A stretch of 64,000 nt of DNA from Petrosia ficiformis (Eukaryota > Porifera > Demospongiae > Haplosclerida > Petrosiidae), in NCBI GenBank assembly GCA_947044365.1, contig OX345638.1, positions 4,538,201 to 4,602,200 of the forward strand. The letters are read 5' to 3'. Numbering within the stretch: position 1 is the first letter of the stretch; every line of letters starts with the position of its first letter. Positions 36,501-51,500 of the stretch are shown here, one piece after another. The notes beneath the pieces were generated by a model, which was given only the letters and a program-made list of their open reading frames with translations, did not search any database and had not been told where the DNA came from. The position numbers and the translations under genes were made by a program.

Positions 36501-39500
36501 TAAATGCTATTATTCATTGTCATAATTTAGTGTGATTAGCTTTCTAATGTCTCATAAATTATTTTTTATTGAGAGAAGAGTCATTTGACTAGCATACACA
36601 TCAAGAAATGGCAAGAATAGCGTAGTCTACCAATTATCGGCCTTTACCAATTATCGACCACTTGCGACAGGTCTAGCAATTTCTTCGAGTGACCGGAAGA
36701 GTACGAAAGTGTGCAGAAATTTACAGACATACGGCACATGCCCAGTGTGTGGAGGTAAGAGAAAGGACGTCTTCATGTTTACTGGTGATTTTATTAATTT
36801 TTAAATTCTACAAACATGCCACGAGGGAAGAAGAGACAACGCCTGACACATACACGCTCAAAATCGGCTCCTCCATCTATATCAACAGCAGTGAAACCAC
36901 GGCAGTCTACCAAAAGGAAGAAGTGGACTGAGGAGGGAATGAAAAAGGCTTTAGAAGCAGTTGAAACTGGAGAAAGTGGCATAAATAGAGCTGCTTTAGA
37001 TCATGGCATTCCCAAAAGTACCCTAAAAGATAGAATAAGTGGTCGAGTTTTACATGGAAGAAAGCCAGGGCCAAAACCTTACTTAACTCCAGTAGAAGAA
37101 AAGGAGTTAGCTGAGTTTGTTAAGAGTTGTGCTGGTCTTGGTTATTGTAAAACACGTAAGGATGTATTGAATATTGTTGAATCAGTGGCTATTGAGAAAG
37201 GAGTACTGGTACGAAATAAAATCAGTGATGGTTGGTGGCGTCGTTTTCTAAAAAGACAGATGAAGACTATGTTTGGTGGCTTAAATTATACCATCCACAA
37301 TTTCTACCAGATGAGGTTCTTAATGATCTCTCAGTATTAGCTCATAACTCTTCAGTTTCTCCACAAACCCCTTTGTTAATCTGTAATGAGGAAGCTCCAC
37401 TTCCCGTCACAATTACTGCTGCATCAATTTCTCCAGCAGTAGCATCCTCAAAGGATGTAACATCAGTATCAACAACAACTTCTGGTTCAGATTCTACTGT
37501 ATCAAAGTTTTTGGTTCATCCTACTGATAACACTCCAGTCAGAACTATACAAAAGCCAATACCACGTGCTCGACTTCTGACTAGTGCAGCATCACTTGCT
37601 GCAATTGAAGAGAAAGAGAAGCAGAAGCAAGAGCAGTTGGAAGAAAAACAGAGAAAAAGGAGAGAGAGAGAGGAAAAGAAGAAACAGAAAGAACAAGAGT
37701 TAAAGAGAAAAGAAGAAGAACGAGTGAAGAAGGCAAAAGAAAAAGCTAGAAAAACAAAGACAAATTCGACCAAAAAAGTCGCTCAAGATAAAAAGGAACA
37801 TTTTAATATAAGGGAACAAGCCCAAAGAGGAAAGAGACGTAAGCCACTTGATTTTGACCAAGATATACCTCAAGCAAAGTAACATAGGATGGTGTGTGCT
37901 GTATATGTTTTTGTGCGTATGACGATGATGTCATTGAGCGAACTGGTGCAGAATGGATTGCCTGTGGCTGTGGGCGGTGGTTGCATGAAGACTGTGTTGA
38001 AGATGTTGTATTGGATGACAAAGGAAATGAACGATTTTGTGTATTTTGTCTGATGTAGTATGTACTAACTCTCATTTGAATAGTTAGCAATCAAGCAATT
38101 AGCATATTATAGCAATTGATAATTAATTTTATAGTAATGAAAAAAACTTGTATATATATGAAATTTATTGTTAAACATTATTTACAGATATAAACAAATG
38201 TAATCATTATAACAATAAATCTAGATAAAAAATATCAACACAAGTATAATATCACAATATACATACAATAAAACATAATAATTTGTGAAATTGATAAATT
38301 ACTACCATAATATCTTTCTTAGTGCTATTTCTGCACGTAGATTTAATACTTTTGATAATTCGCTAGGACCTCTGGAGGTAAGTATATTGTAACGTTGTTA
38401 TCAGGTTTTCTCAGAATGTAACAGTTCACCAAAGAAATAAAATAAAGAAAATTGGTCGATAATTCGTTAAAGTAATTAACAGGTGTGGTCGATTATTATT
38501 GGTACTAGTGATCGATAATTGGCAGAAAACCGAGCTCACTTCGGAGGTGTGTAGCTAACTGCTGGAACTGAATTTTGTAATTTCATTTTCGGGAACTTGT
38601 ATTGGAAGGGTTGGGCTCGCATCAGATGAACGCCCCCGTTAATTTGACATTTCTATCGTGAGTTTATAATTCGTAGTACAAAACTTGGACGATAATTGGC
38701 AGGTTACGCTAACATGAAATACTCTCAAAATATTCAGCAAGTGCAGATTTTGAAATTCTGTTAATCCATTGTGTCTGTTTCTGAATGTTTAAGTGATATT
38801 GTTTTGAGCGATAACTAAATGTTATTTTATCATTTTGTGTGTTAAACTAAAAGAAAAAACAATTTCATAAACTGCTTTGTTTCATCCCTAAATTGAGGGG
38901 TGGATCCAGAGTCATGGAAATGGGGATACTAAAATCACAAATATTGCTTATTAGTTATTCATGAGGGTGTGGTGTGTAGCAATTATATGCTTAGACATGT
39001 GTTATGCATTTACATATACATGATACATGTATCTATTATCTCATGATAATGACCATTACTGATTAATAGCATATAATTTATTAATATTTCTTGTTTGTCT
39101 TACATGTAGCATACTAGTGTCTTCTGGGCTGCTAAATGTGGTAATATGGAATATTTGAACCAAACGTTATCAACTAATGAAATCAATTTTTCATGGAAAA
39201 ATCCTGCGTGGGTAAGTTGCTTTCATATTGAGATAGTTTTGTTTGATATAGTATTTTTTTAAAGACACTGATTTTATAATAATATTATTATTTAAACAAA
39301 TTAAGCTTTATCACAAAAGATTCATTAAAAGATTCAAATTTTGAAAATTATTGTTTCAAAATTGAATTCCAAAAAAAAAGTCATTGAATATCTTTCATAT
39401 TATTATACGAAAAACATTTAATGGAGAAACATTTAACAAAAACTAAATTGTGTAAAACTGACAGTAATAATTATTACAAAGTGTCTTACATATTTATGTC

Positions 39501-42500
39501 AATGCATCTATGAAACTTCTCAGGCTTTCTGTTCATTATATATAGTTTGATATAGCCACACCTTTTTATAGGATCTAGTGAAGTATGTTTAGGGAAGTTA
39601 TGCTGTTGTATTATTACTCATTTATGTAGTCATGATTAGCATTCCTAACATTCCCAGATACAGCATAATAATTATGAAGAAAATGTATCTCAACAGACTA
39701 AAAAGCTGAAAGTTGTTTGCTAATATACATGTAGAGAGTGTGTATTTGACATAGTTCCAATATTATCTGTGTTGATGCCCAATATCAGAATTGATGTTAT
39801 AATAACACTGCTACTAATTGAAGAATATAGGTTTTAAACATGTGAATATATTTCAATCACATAATTAATTACATTCCACTTACCTAGTAATGCCAACAGA
39901 TCCTTTCTCCTTGAAATGAAGGGTGTAGTTATACCACACACTCTGGTTTAGAAAGACTTGGAAATTCAAACAAGTGTTTTAGGTATACATGCCCCATACT
40001 ATAAATGTAACTGATATAATATATTTACTTGTGTATGTATTGAATATAAATAGTTTTAATGTCCATTATTATTCCATTATAATTATCATTATGTATTTGT
40101 CACTTCATGTAAGGATAGTATTGTAGATATAATTACTACCATTTGAAAATAGTGTGATACTTATACAGAATACAATAATTTCATGCTTGAGTAAGAATAA
40201 ATACATCTTGATATGAACCTAACAATACCTATTCACCTAACATACTACTTATATCATATGCGACTATATAAATATAACATTATTTCATGAATGTTTACAT
40301 GAAGTAACAACCCATTCTACTAACAGTATCAATAATAATTATTATAGTTTAATTGTCTGTCTTTGTCTCTTGTACGTATTTTATATACCCATTTCTATTC
40401 CTAAAATGTATGTTAATAGTTCATATTATAACTTCTCATGTCACTGTTCTTTATTTCACTATGTTTTCAAAAGTTACGTAAATGCTATTATCACTTTTAA
40501 TTCTAGTGTATAAAGCCTTTCCATTCTGTTCATTATTAGTCTGATATCATCACACCTTCCATTTAACATACAAAGTGTCATGCAATAGTAGGCCTCTTTG
40601 TCTTTTGAATGGAGGAAATGAAGCTATACATAAGAAATGAAGCTATATATAAGCTATATAATACAATAATTCAAGCTATATACAGCAAAACATTCCTATT
40701 ACAATTAGTAAATTCTTAGGCTCAATTAGCATTCCTATCATTTTCAATTACTACTTTTGCTTTTGGATACTTCACATAGTAGAGTGAGACCTGATGTATT
40801 TGTATTCCTCCTATGATAAAATCCATTTTGTTTTGTGTTTTATATATAAACCTCTTGCAACTAGGTAAACTAGTTAAGTAAATCTGAGGAAGACATTTCG
40901 GACAATAAGTTGTTTCTTGTAGATATCCAAATATATATGCTGTTCCCGTGATACTTTCATCTATTAATTATTCATTACAGTTGTGGCTAACCACTATTCA
41001 TATATATGTGTATCATATATTTTACTTACATATTATTATGAGCAGATTGATGTTTGATGAGATTTGACACCTTTTAAATAATTGTCACTGTTGTAGTGGC
41101 TGGTACAACATTGAGCACATGGCTCTAAGCTCTGGGGTGATAATCACTTTCCAGTGCTCCACCTATGTCATTTCATGCACGTGATTGAAGCCACAAAACT
41201 ATTTCATATATCTATTTATATACAATAATTAGTCTAGCAATTGTTTTCATGTTGGTTATAAATGTAATTAAACTTGATACTTGTGGCAATGGTTATGCAT
41301 TCATTATTATGCAAATCAACAAATGCCTATTCTGTAAGAAATATGAACTATATAATACTTTGTAATTAATAAGATCTTACTTCTTGCTTGTGACTAGTGA
41401 GATACCAGAGATTAACAATTCATTCCTTGTATATAGGTAGTGGCAATATGACATTAATATAAGATTGTTGAACACACCCATCATTATAATGTATGTGCAC
41501 CATTAATTCTTACCTCAATGTAACACAATTGTTGTAATATTCTATTTAATGACCTGGAAATATTGGAATTACAGACATTGTAGGTCAAATCTTGTATTTT
41601 CGTAAGCAATGACCTTCATGATACCTATTATGTAATTATTATTGCCCATGCATAAACTAGTACATGTAAATAGAACAATATAGACTTCACTAGAGAGACA
41701 GTGGAGGGTTGAGATTCCACTAAAATATGTTTATTCACCAGTCTGGTTCTCAAGACTAGAGACCAGAATATCTGTATTAACTAGTCAAAATATTAACAGG
41801 ATATTGTTTATAAATACACACACACTTGTACACATACATGTATAATCATTTGTACTTTGAATACTTTTGTACACATGTGTACATACTGTTATACACACAT
41901 AGACACTCCCTGATTTTAAGTCTCCAACAATTATTCTTGTGTTTTAGTGTTGAAATTAAAATGGATGATACCTGAATGTTCTTGTTGTATATCTAAGATA
42001 TTATAGTACTGAGCAGTCAATAATAAAAACTAAGACTGCAGCAATAATAAATATCTACCTGCAGAATGTATTTCACTAGAATTGAATTGTGATATATAAA
42101 TGTCTTCCACAATGTACAACTATGTGAATACTGGCTCTTTAGCTAACAGATGTATTTCTCATTTGAGCCTCAACTCAGACACATATGCAAATATGTACAC
42201 ACATGTACATAATATTCTATACTAGACTGATAATAATCATCATAATGGTAAGCCTTAGTAAGCAAAAGTGAGAAATTAGTTTTAATGAATTACATCCAAC
42301 AAAGTTAAAAAAATACAAAAATAAGGGATTCAAGATCACAGAGCATTTATACACCAGCATAATTATTACTTAGCCTATTTATACTAAATGTATATTTGTT
42401 ATGGACACACACACAAACACAGCCATAAAAAAATCACTTGGTCATAATCACACACACGCAAAGTTCACAATCTCATTTATAAGACACTATATCTTTAGTG

Positions 42501-45500
42501 ATTTATGAACTTGTCGACTTACACTTATACTTATACTTACACACATACACACATGCACACACACATTTTTGTATGTGCATTTGTGAGGGGGTATTTATTA
42601 CATAATGTGTAGGTCAGTCTATGTTATCAGGATGACATGTCTCACCTAATCTAGATCTCATGATGTGTATCATCCAGGCCCTCATAACATTATGTGTGCC
42701 TCAACACATCATTAAGTACAATAATTTTATTCATCTCAGGTCATAAAAAAATTTACTCAATGACAGTTCCCAAATCAATAATTGTTTTAACAAATTCCAT
42801 GTTACTCAATAACCAATAACTCATTAATCCAATCTGCTATATATCATATATAATAATAACACTTAATCTGAATACAATACCTAAAACCCAAATTAGACTG
42901 TACAACCACATGCTTAACCACAAGCTGCCCTTAATAATGTATATAACATGTCACATGATCAGAAATCCACATGGTAAATTTGTAACTACGAATCTAATTG
43001 CCTACGTGCACTGTATATCTAACTAACCCAAGTATTCTACAATTTTTATATTCGACCTGAGGTAAATTTTATATTAACGGTTAGCAGTAAGTAGTGATGT
43101 ATATTTATATATAATAATAATTTAATATTGCTTGGTTTATTGCAATTTCAAAGTCTGCTATGATCATTTGTGAGATCAACTGTAATATACGTACAGGGAA
43201 CTGTAATATTGTTTACCTAATGACAGTAGAGTGGTCATATGTTCCAATTGTCCCTACAGTTGTTAAGCAGCTGCAAAGAAACATTCGTTTGTTTGCAAAT
43301 AATAGCACATCTTGAAATTGCAATGGTAAATAATTATTATATACAAATAATTATACATTACTACATTTAATGGTAACAATTAATGCAAAATTTACCTGAA
43401 ATTCTTGTTATGCATGAGGTAAACAAAATTTTTAATATTTTGGCAACATCATTCTCATTAACATCATCACTAACAACAAATATCACTAATGAGACAGAAG
43501 AGTACCTATGCTCCCTCACATCACACCAGTGCACATAACCAGACTATACGAGTCATTTTTATCTAGCAATGGAATTACCAACCACACTCTATCACAGATG
43601 AAAATGAATAATTTACCTAATCACAAAGTCCCAGTGAAGACAACAACAGCGAAAAAGAAAATAAACATGTTAACAACACAAAACAAGCAACAATCGAAAT
43701 AGTTGATTTTTTATCCATAGTCCACCTCCAACCTCAGCTACAAACATGACAGTACGTACACTGAGTAACAGAACAGTAACTAAAGAAGAGCTTAACAATT
43801 TGGACAACAGACTATTGTTTGCCACTACGAACATGACTCCTCCACCAACAAAACAACTACAACTCTTACGCAACTCCAGTGACTTCACAAAATCACCATG
43901 TTAAATCTATGTACACAAACAACATTACAGAACAAATACTCACCAACTGAAATCACTACCTCTTACAGCAACAGCTAAAGTCAATCTTAATAACTACAAG
44001 ACTGCACTAACCATCAAACCTGCAGATAAAAACCTAGGCACTGTAATAATGGACACAGATGACTACATCAAGCAATGTATGATACTTTTACCAAACACAA
44101 GTACATACAAAAAGACAGATAACCTTACGAAAAACATATATAATCTACTTACAAACACCTTAATGATCTTCAAACACACACTTTATAACTACAGCAGACA
44201 CCTATATAACTACCTCCTACAAAACAACAAACGCTACCAAATACTGAGTTCTAGTTTATACCAATAATCCAAAAAATGTTTCAACGCCTACCACCCTTAA
44301 GACCTATCATCTCATATTATAAACTCTTCTCTCACCCAAACAGCATACTACTGTATCACACACTACAACACTTAGCACAATCATACCCAGACTACCTACA
44401 CAACGTAACAACGCTCTCCCTCACATTACAAGCAACACACCTACCAGACAAGCCATAGTAGTGACTATTGATAAAACTCATTTTGTCCCTCAATCCCCCA
44501 GACATAACATGATTGAATTACTACATACAAACATCAACTACAACTACTTTGAAATTGGAACATTTATCTTTCAAGAAACTAACAGAACAGCAATAGGAGT
44601 TGCATTCTCTATAAATATTGCCAACATCTACATGCCATTACCTTACGAAACGTTTTACAGACACAACCTCACAAACCACAATTACTAAAAAGATACATAG
44701 ACTACATAATGATGATCTGGACTGACACTAATGAAGAATTGCAGCAACTTTTAAGACCCCTTAACACTCCCTACATTTCACTTACGCATATTCCCAAAAC
44801 TCCACAGATTTCTAGATTTCACAATAATATAACCACACACTGGACACAAGATATACCAGAAATCCCAGAAACTTTACCAATATTTATACTGATCCTCAAA
44901 CCACACATGTCAAGGAGATATGTACGAACTATCACTGTGATAATAGGTGTATGGGTTAGGGCAGGCAGGATAGCTAAAATTGTGTAATAACATACATATA
45001 ACAATGCCACAGTATCTGCAATATTAATATATAGTCTTGCTTAGTCTTGCAATAATTTTAATTACAAACACCCACCTAAGGTTCTTTAGTACACCACATG
45101 TGTATAAGCATTTGTCATGTAAAGTTTTCAAGGGAATAGGAGCTTTTATAATATAAAAAGAATGGGCCATTTTTTTTAATTTTAAGGTTTTGTAATTACG
45201 TATTTTATTATTACATATTATACTGATGCATTAGTAAATAGGACTCTAAGCATTGTGTAGTGAGGGAAGGTCAGAGATCCCACCAATGGTGTCCCCTGTT
45301 CTGGTTCCCAAGACTAGACTATCAATATCTAGAGTCCAGTGACATAAAGGCATATGTGAATGTATACAGGCAATTTGAAATTATGCTGTATGAGAATAGG
45401 GATATAATTATGTTACGGACCCTTGATAGTCAATTAGGTTTACAGAATCAGGTCTGTCTACAGTGTTTATTGGTTAGCTAAAGTGTGGATAAGTACGTTA

Positions 45501-48500
45501 AGGCTACCTTGGAACTGCTTTCTCCAGTAACAATGGGCACACCTATAAAACGCACACACTCACTCACATAGCATTTGTAAGAGTACTCGTGTAGTAACAA
45601 TTGTAATTATTATTTAAGTAGCAGACAACATGTATCTAGGCACATGATAGATAACGTTTTGAAGGGCATAGTCTGGATCTTTTATGATCCAATAAGATTT
45701 GGCCATTGTTTCACTTCAAGATTTTACAAGTATTATACTAAATTTTACTGATGCATTTGTAAACAGGACTCTATAGGCATTTCAGATACAAATAGAGAGG
45801 GTGGGTTGTGTCCCAACAATGATGTCTTAACCACAATTCTACCCTGCATGCTAAAATAATAACCACAGGCCATCAATAACGTTTGGATAAAAACGTGAAA
45901 ATAGAAAACAAAAGAAATAGAGCTAAGGAGTGACCTATTATGTGCATGTATGTGTAATTTTTCAAGCTCAGAATTTTGGTAGAATAGGAATTCTTAGTTG
46001 TTGAATTTGAGTAAAGCAGTACTCGGTTAACAGACTCTTGGAGTAGATCCATTGTCCAGGATCAAAAGCATTATTCCTATTCATTTACAAGTTTGGGCAT
46101 TTCTGGCCAACAAAAAAGTCACACATACACACAATGTTCTGTATATACTGCAAATTAGTTTTAACTAGATTTAATATCTTGCTTATCTAAGTTTACACAA
46201 GCTGAAGTAAACACTTCACAAAGTTAAATATTTGTATTTTACACATTTTGTACACACACACACAAACACTTGCAACACACAAGTTCACACACAAATGCAC
46301 ACTCACTTGTTTCAGAGTCAATTCTGTAACCTAAGTACAGTGTCTGTAATAGAAGGAACCATACACTTATACTTCTCTTTCAGCTGTAGTCCTGAAGATT
46401 CCGGAACATTATTTCAATTTTGCAACTGCTCCTATGATGAGAATGTCATCCAGGTAGACAAGGACTTTGGAGAATCCATTGTTCATTAGAAAATTCCAAG
46501 ATGCGATGATGGTACCGGTTATAAACAAATAGGTCCCGATGGGTGTTTATGACGACAACATACTTTTTAATACTTCATCCAATAGTAATTGTCGGTAGGA
46601 ATGTACTACAAACTTCAGTCAGATTTAGTACTGGTGCGATTGGGGCAGCCCCAATTTGGTTCAACAATGTTTTGTTCCACCAACCAATCAAATTAAGCAT
46701 CCACGTTAGAACGTATTGCGAAGAGAAAAAATTGGTTTGCATTGTCACATCATATTTTCGCTGGAAAATCTTTCAAGGTTCCAAGGTCATCCCTGAAAAC
46801 ACTGCAATGTTACTGTAGAACATTTCGTAATGAAGTATCCTGTAGATTTATAAATGACTTCCAGTCTAACTGTAGTAAACGCAATCAATCACGATCCAGC
46901 AAACTGCATCCTTTTTCACCAACAACCAATAATGTTCATGGCATGTCTTGTGTTTCACAATTAATTTCAGCTTATAACTTTGGTATACATGTACATAATT
47001 GTGACTTGTAATGTATTGTTAATATAGCCATTATTTTCCTAGACATTATGTTGTATTAGGTTACAATATACAGTAAAATCATTGTGTATATTTAATATAA
47101 TTATATACCTAGTTATACATTGTGTACTTGTAATTACACAAAATACTGAAATAAGTTCAATATTGAACTATGGAGTGACAATCATCCATAGTGATAATGA
47201 AGAGTAAATAGTTTTTTACAATTTGCATATGATATACTATATTGCACTAGCCTAGTTCAATTTAGTAACAAGTATTATTTATTACAATTTATGAACTATA
47301 GTTGACTGAACTTATCATATTTACCCTTCACTAATCATGGCAATTGTTATTCATAATTACATAACACATCATCCCTATGTTTGTATTTTAAGGGAATAAA
47401 TGTACTCCTAGGAACTCATGACTCATTAATGCACATACCCACACACAAATTACGAAAATGCATTTAATCACACAGACACAAAAAAACCTGAAGTGTGTAT
47501 GTAAGTATGTACTCATGTATATAAGAAAGTGTGTACTTGTAATAAAGGGAACAATAGTCACCCATCTCCTTCTCTAATGCCTTTTCAACTGTTGAAGTCA
47601 CCATGCATCCCTGTTGTCAGTTGCTGTCTAAAAGAAGCATTAAACATCCAGACTTGTATACACTAGAAGACTTCAGAAGAGGAGAAAAAGTGTAGTAGAT
47701 TGAAAATTAGTATTGTTATTGATGTATCATAATTAAGTTAATCTGTTCATTATGAACTAAGGGACAATTCATGTATGTTTATGTATTAGGTTCAGTCTGG
47801 TTATCTCTAGTTATTTGCTATGGAAGCCCTGTCTGCTTTATGTTTTCAGTTCCTAATATTTAATCCTGTATATGCTGTGTTGATTATTTAACAAATCAGA
47901 TTTCTAGTCAATTGATTCAAGTTATTACATTACTTTATACTGTTTATCCAATAATGATGGAGAGTAGTTCATAGATGTTTAATTATTGTAAATGATTTTA
48001 TCCACCACATTCTAAATATCACTAGATTCTTTTATCATATTTCTGATAGTCATTTCTTTTTCTTGTTCAAATAACGTATTACATCGATTGTTTTGTGTCG
48101 CTCACTTGGAAATTTTGTTTATAGAGCATGTAGAGCAATGTCATTAGTATTATATTATGTTGTAACGGTATTTTTCATTTCAAGTATTTAAAATTGTAAT
48201 ATTACAAATGGTTTGAATCATTGTCCTTCATTGTACAAACACATACCCACCCACAATCAATAGATACAGCTCTTTGTATTTTGCTTTATAGTGGTGTAAG
48301 TACTTATGTACAGTTATATGGAAGTGGTTTGTTTAATTTTTAGTCCTTCGTTAACCTCTCAACCTTGTTCCATCCTTTTTGGGTTGTGACATCCCTACAT
48401 CTTTCTCTGTTTTTATTGAAAATGTTTTTTATTATTCTTATATACGTGTACAACTCACAAGCATTATTGTTAATTACAATTTTTGTAGAATGTATGTACT

Positions 48501-51500
48501 TAGAGTATCCTTAAAAATGAAACATTTGTCAGTTAATATTTTACTAAGTTAGTATCAATATAGCATACCTAGTCAATAGGAATGTACTCTATAGTTTGAA
48601 TATATGATCCTGTTCAAACAATATTTGTATAGTGAATAGAAAATAATGTGGAATTTTCTATTTTGCACCTAATTATATATCCAATAGTACAAAATAAGAA
48701 ATTTAATATTGTTTATGTATGATGTGAACAATGTGACACTATGGATATATTGAATGACCAGAAATATGAATGCAACTAACATACATTGACCTTATGTAAA
48801 TGATTGTTATTAGGATTCATAATTATACTTCAATTAATAATAATACACATTCTGTTTCATTATACTATGTAGAATGGACAAACTGCCCTCCATCAGGCAG
48901 CTGTAGGGGGCCATAAAGACGTGACTGAATTGTTAATCTCTAAAGGAGCAGAGAAAGATACTACAGATAATGTTAGTTTGTTTGTATATGATTGTCATTG
49001 TACTTCAATCAACTGTTTATATATATATATACACCAAACAAATAGTTGTGTACTGTCACCATATTGTGGGTTCTACCTAGCTAAATTGTATTAGTAATTT
49101 TAATAAATTAAATTCTGTGAAATATGATTCCTTCAAAATGCATAGACATACACTAATCATACATTATAATAATAGGATATAGAAATTTAAGGAAAGTCAT
49201 TTTTGTATGTGTTTGTATGTGCATTTGTGAGTGGGTATTTATGTGCATAATATGTACGTCAGTCGATGTTATCAGGAGGACATGTGTCACCTAATTTAGA
49301 TCTCATGATGTGTATCATCCAGACCCTCATAACATTAGGTGTGCCTCAACACATCATTAAGTACAATAATTTTATTCATTTCAAGTCATAAAAAACTTTA
49401 CGGAATGACAGTTCTGAAATCATTAATTGTTTTTACGAATTGAAGTTTACTGAATAACCAATAACTCATTAATCCAATCTGCTATATATCATATATAATA
49501 ATAACACTTAATCTGAATACAATACCTAAAACCCAAATTAGACTGTACAACCACATGCTTACCCCACATACTGCCCTTAATAATGTATATAACTTGTCAC
49601 ATCCAAATGGTAAATTGTAACTACGAATCTAATTGCCTACGTGCACTGTATATCTAACTAACCCAAGTATGTTACAATTTTTATATTTGACCTGAGGTAA
49701 ATTTTATATTAATGGTTAGCAGTAAGTAGTGATGTATATTTATATATAATAATAATTTAATATTGCTTGGTTTATTGCAATTTCAAAGTCTGCTATGATC
49801 GTTTGTGAGATCAACTGTAATATACGTACAGGGAACTGTAATATTGTTTACCTAATGACAGTAGAGTGGTCATATGTTACAATTGTCCCTACAGTTGTTA
49901 AGCAGCTGCAAAGAAACATTCGTTTGTTTGCAAATCATAGCACATCTTGAAATTGCAATGGTAAATAATTATTATATACAAATAATTATACATTACTACA
50001 TTTAATGGTAACAATTAATGCAAAATTTACCTGAAATTCTTGTTATGCATGAGGTAAACAAAATTTTTAATATTTTGCCAACATCATTCTCATTAACATC
50101 ATCACTGACAACAAATATCACTAATGAGACAGAAGAGTACCTATGCTCCCTCACAGACACACCAGTGCACATAACCAGACTATACGAATCATTTTTAACT
50201 AACAATGGAATTACCAACCACACTCTATCACAGATGAAAATGAATAATTCACCTAATCACAAAGTCCCAGTGAAGACAACAACAGCGAAAAAGAAAATAA
50301 ACATGTTAACAACACAAAACAAGCAACAATCGAAATAGTTGATTTTTTATCCATAGTCCACCTCCAACCTCAGCTACAAACATGACAGTACGTACACTGA
50401 GTAACAGAACAGTAACTAAAGAAGAGCTTAACAATTTGGACAACAGACTATTGTTTGCCACTACGAACATGACTCCTCCACTAACAAAACAACTACAACT
50501 CTTACGCAACTCCAGTGACTTCACAAAATCACCATGTTAAATCTACGTACACAAACAACATTACAGAACAAATACTCACCAACTGAAATCACTACCTCTT
50601 ACAGCAACAGCTAAAGTCAATCTTAATAACTGCCAAACTGCACTAACCATCAAACCTGCAGATAAAAACCTAGGCACTGTAATAATGGACACAGATGACT
50701 ACATCAAGCAATGTATGATACTTTTATCAAACACAAGTACATACAAAAGGACAGATAACCTTACGAAAAACATATATAATCTACTTACAAACACCTTAAT
50801 GAGCTTCAAACACACACTTTATAACTACAGCAGACACCTATATAACTACCTCCTACCAAACAACAAACACTACCAAATACTAAGTTCTATATAGTTTATA
50901 CCAAAAATCCAAAAAATGTGTGAACACCTACAACCCTTCACACCTATCATCTCATATTGTAAACTCATCTCTCACCCAAACAGCATACTACTGTATCACA
51001 CACTACAACACTTAGCACAATCATACCCAGACTACCTACACAACGTAACAACACTCTCCCTCATATTACAAGCAACACACCTACAAGACAAGCCATAGTA
51101 GTGACTATTGATAAAACTCATTTTGTCCCTCAATCCCCCAGACATAACACGATTGAATTACTACATACAAACACCAACTACAACTACTTTGAAATTGGAA
51201 CATTTATCTTTCAAGAAACTAACAGAACAGCAATAGGAGTTGCATTCTCTATAAATATTGCCAACATCTACATGCCATTACCTTACGAAACGTTTTACAG
51301 ACACAACCTCACAAACCACAATTACTAAAATGATACATAGACTACATAATGATGATCTGGACTGACACTAATGAAGAATTGCAGTAATTTCTAAGACCCC
51401 TTAACACTCCCTACATTTCACTTACACATATTCCCAAAACTCCACAGATATGTAGATTTCACAATACACAAAAAAACCCATGTACCCATACTCTGGACAC

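Larger units (their letters stand above)
36620..38709 (+). mobile_element. pogo/Tigger-type element, internally deleted, TA target
   Basis: The left end GCGTAGTCTACCAATTATCG and the right end in reverse complement GCGTAACCTGCCAATTATCG match at 17 of 20 positions. TA flanks both sides (36618-36619 and 38710-38711). Subterminal copies of CCAATTATCGA repeat at each end. The interior encodes a helix-turn-helix region (36816-37340), a Lys/Glu-rich region (37232-37882) and a cysteine-rich tail (37897-38058), but no DDE domain. It is inserted in the second copy of a local tandem duplication. The first copy (about 35800-35860) still shows an uninterrupted version of the site (TCATTTGACTAG.ATACA, then AGAATGTCATGAAATACTCT). 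Confidence 0.88.
29610..39109. other. intron 2 of the ankyrin gene
   Basis: About 9.5 kb. It holds an inverted-repeat element (31847-32278), a TIR element plus foldback (33151-33914), transposase and HIRAN-type pseudogenes (34220-36188) and the pogo-type element (36620-38709). 29610-31846 has no supported feature; an open frame at 30518-30811 has no recognisable similarity. Confidence 0.6.
39212..48872. other. intron 3 of the ankyrin gene
   Basis: About 9.7 kb. 39212-42565 has no supported feature beyond AT-rich sequence and, at 42400-42560, CA-rich simple repeats. 42566-45915 is a Penelope-like element, 46290-46830 a gypsy remnant, and 46970-48265 the duplicated block C. 48266-48872 has nothing recognisable. 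Confidence 0.6.

Noticed and set aside
37516..37885. Phe/Ser/Cys-rich minus-strand frames
   Set aside because: Antisense shadow of the Lys/Glu-rich coiled-coil region of the pogo-type element.
43670..43888. Minus-strand 72-codon frame repeated at 50306-50524
   Set aside because: Conserved only because the whole Penelope-like block is duplicated; it is antisense to the element's own coding direction.
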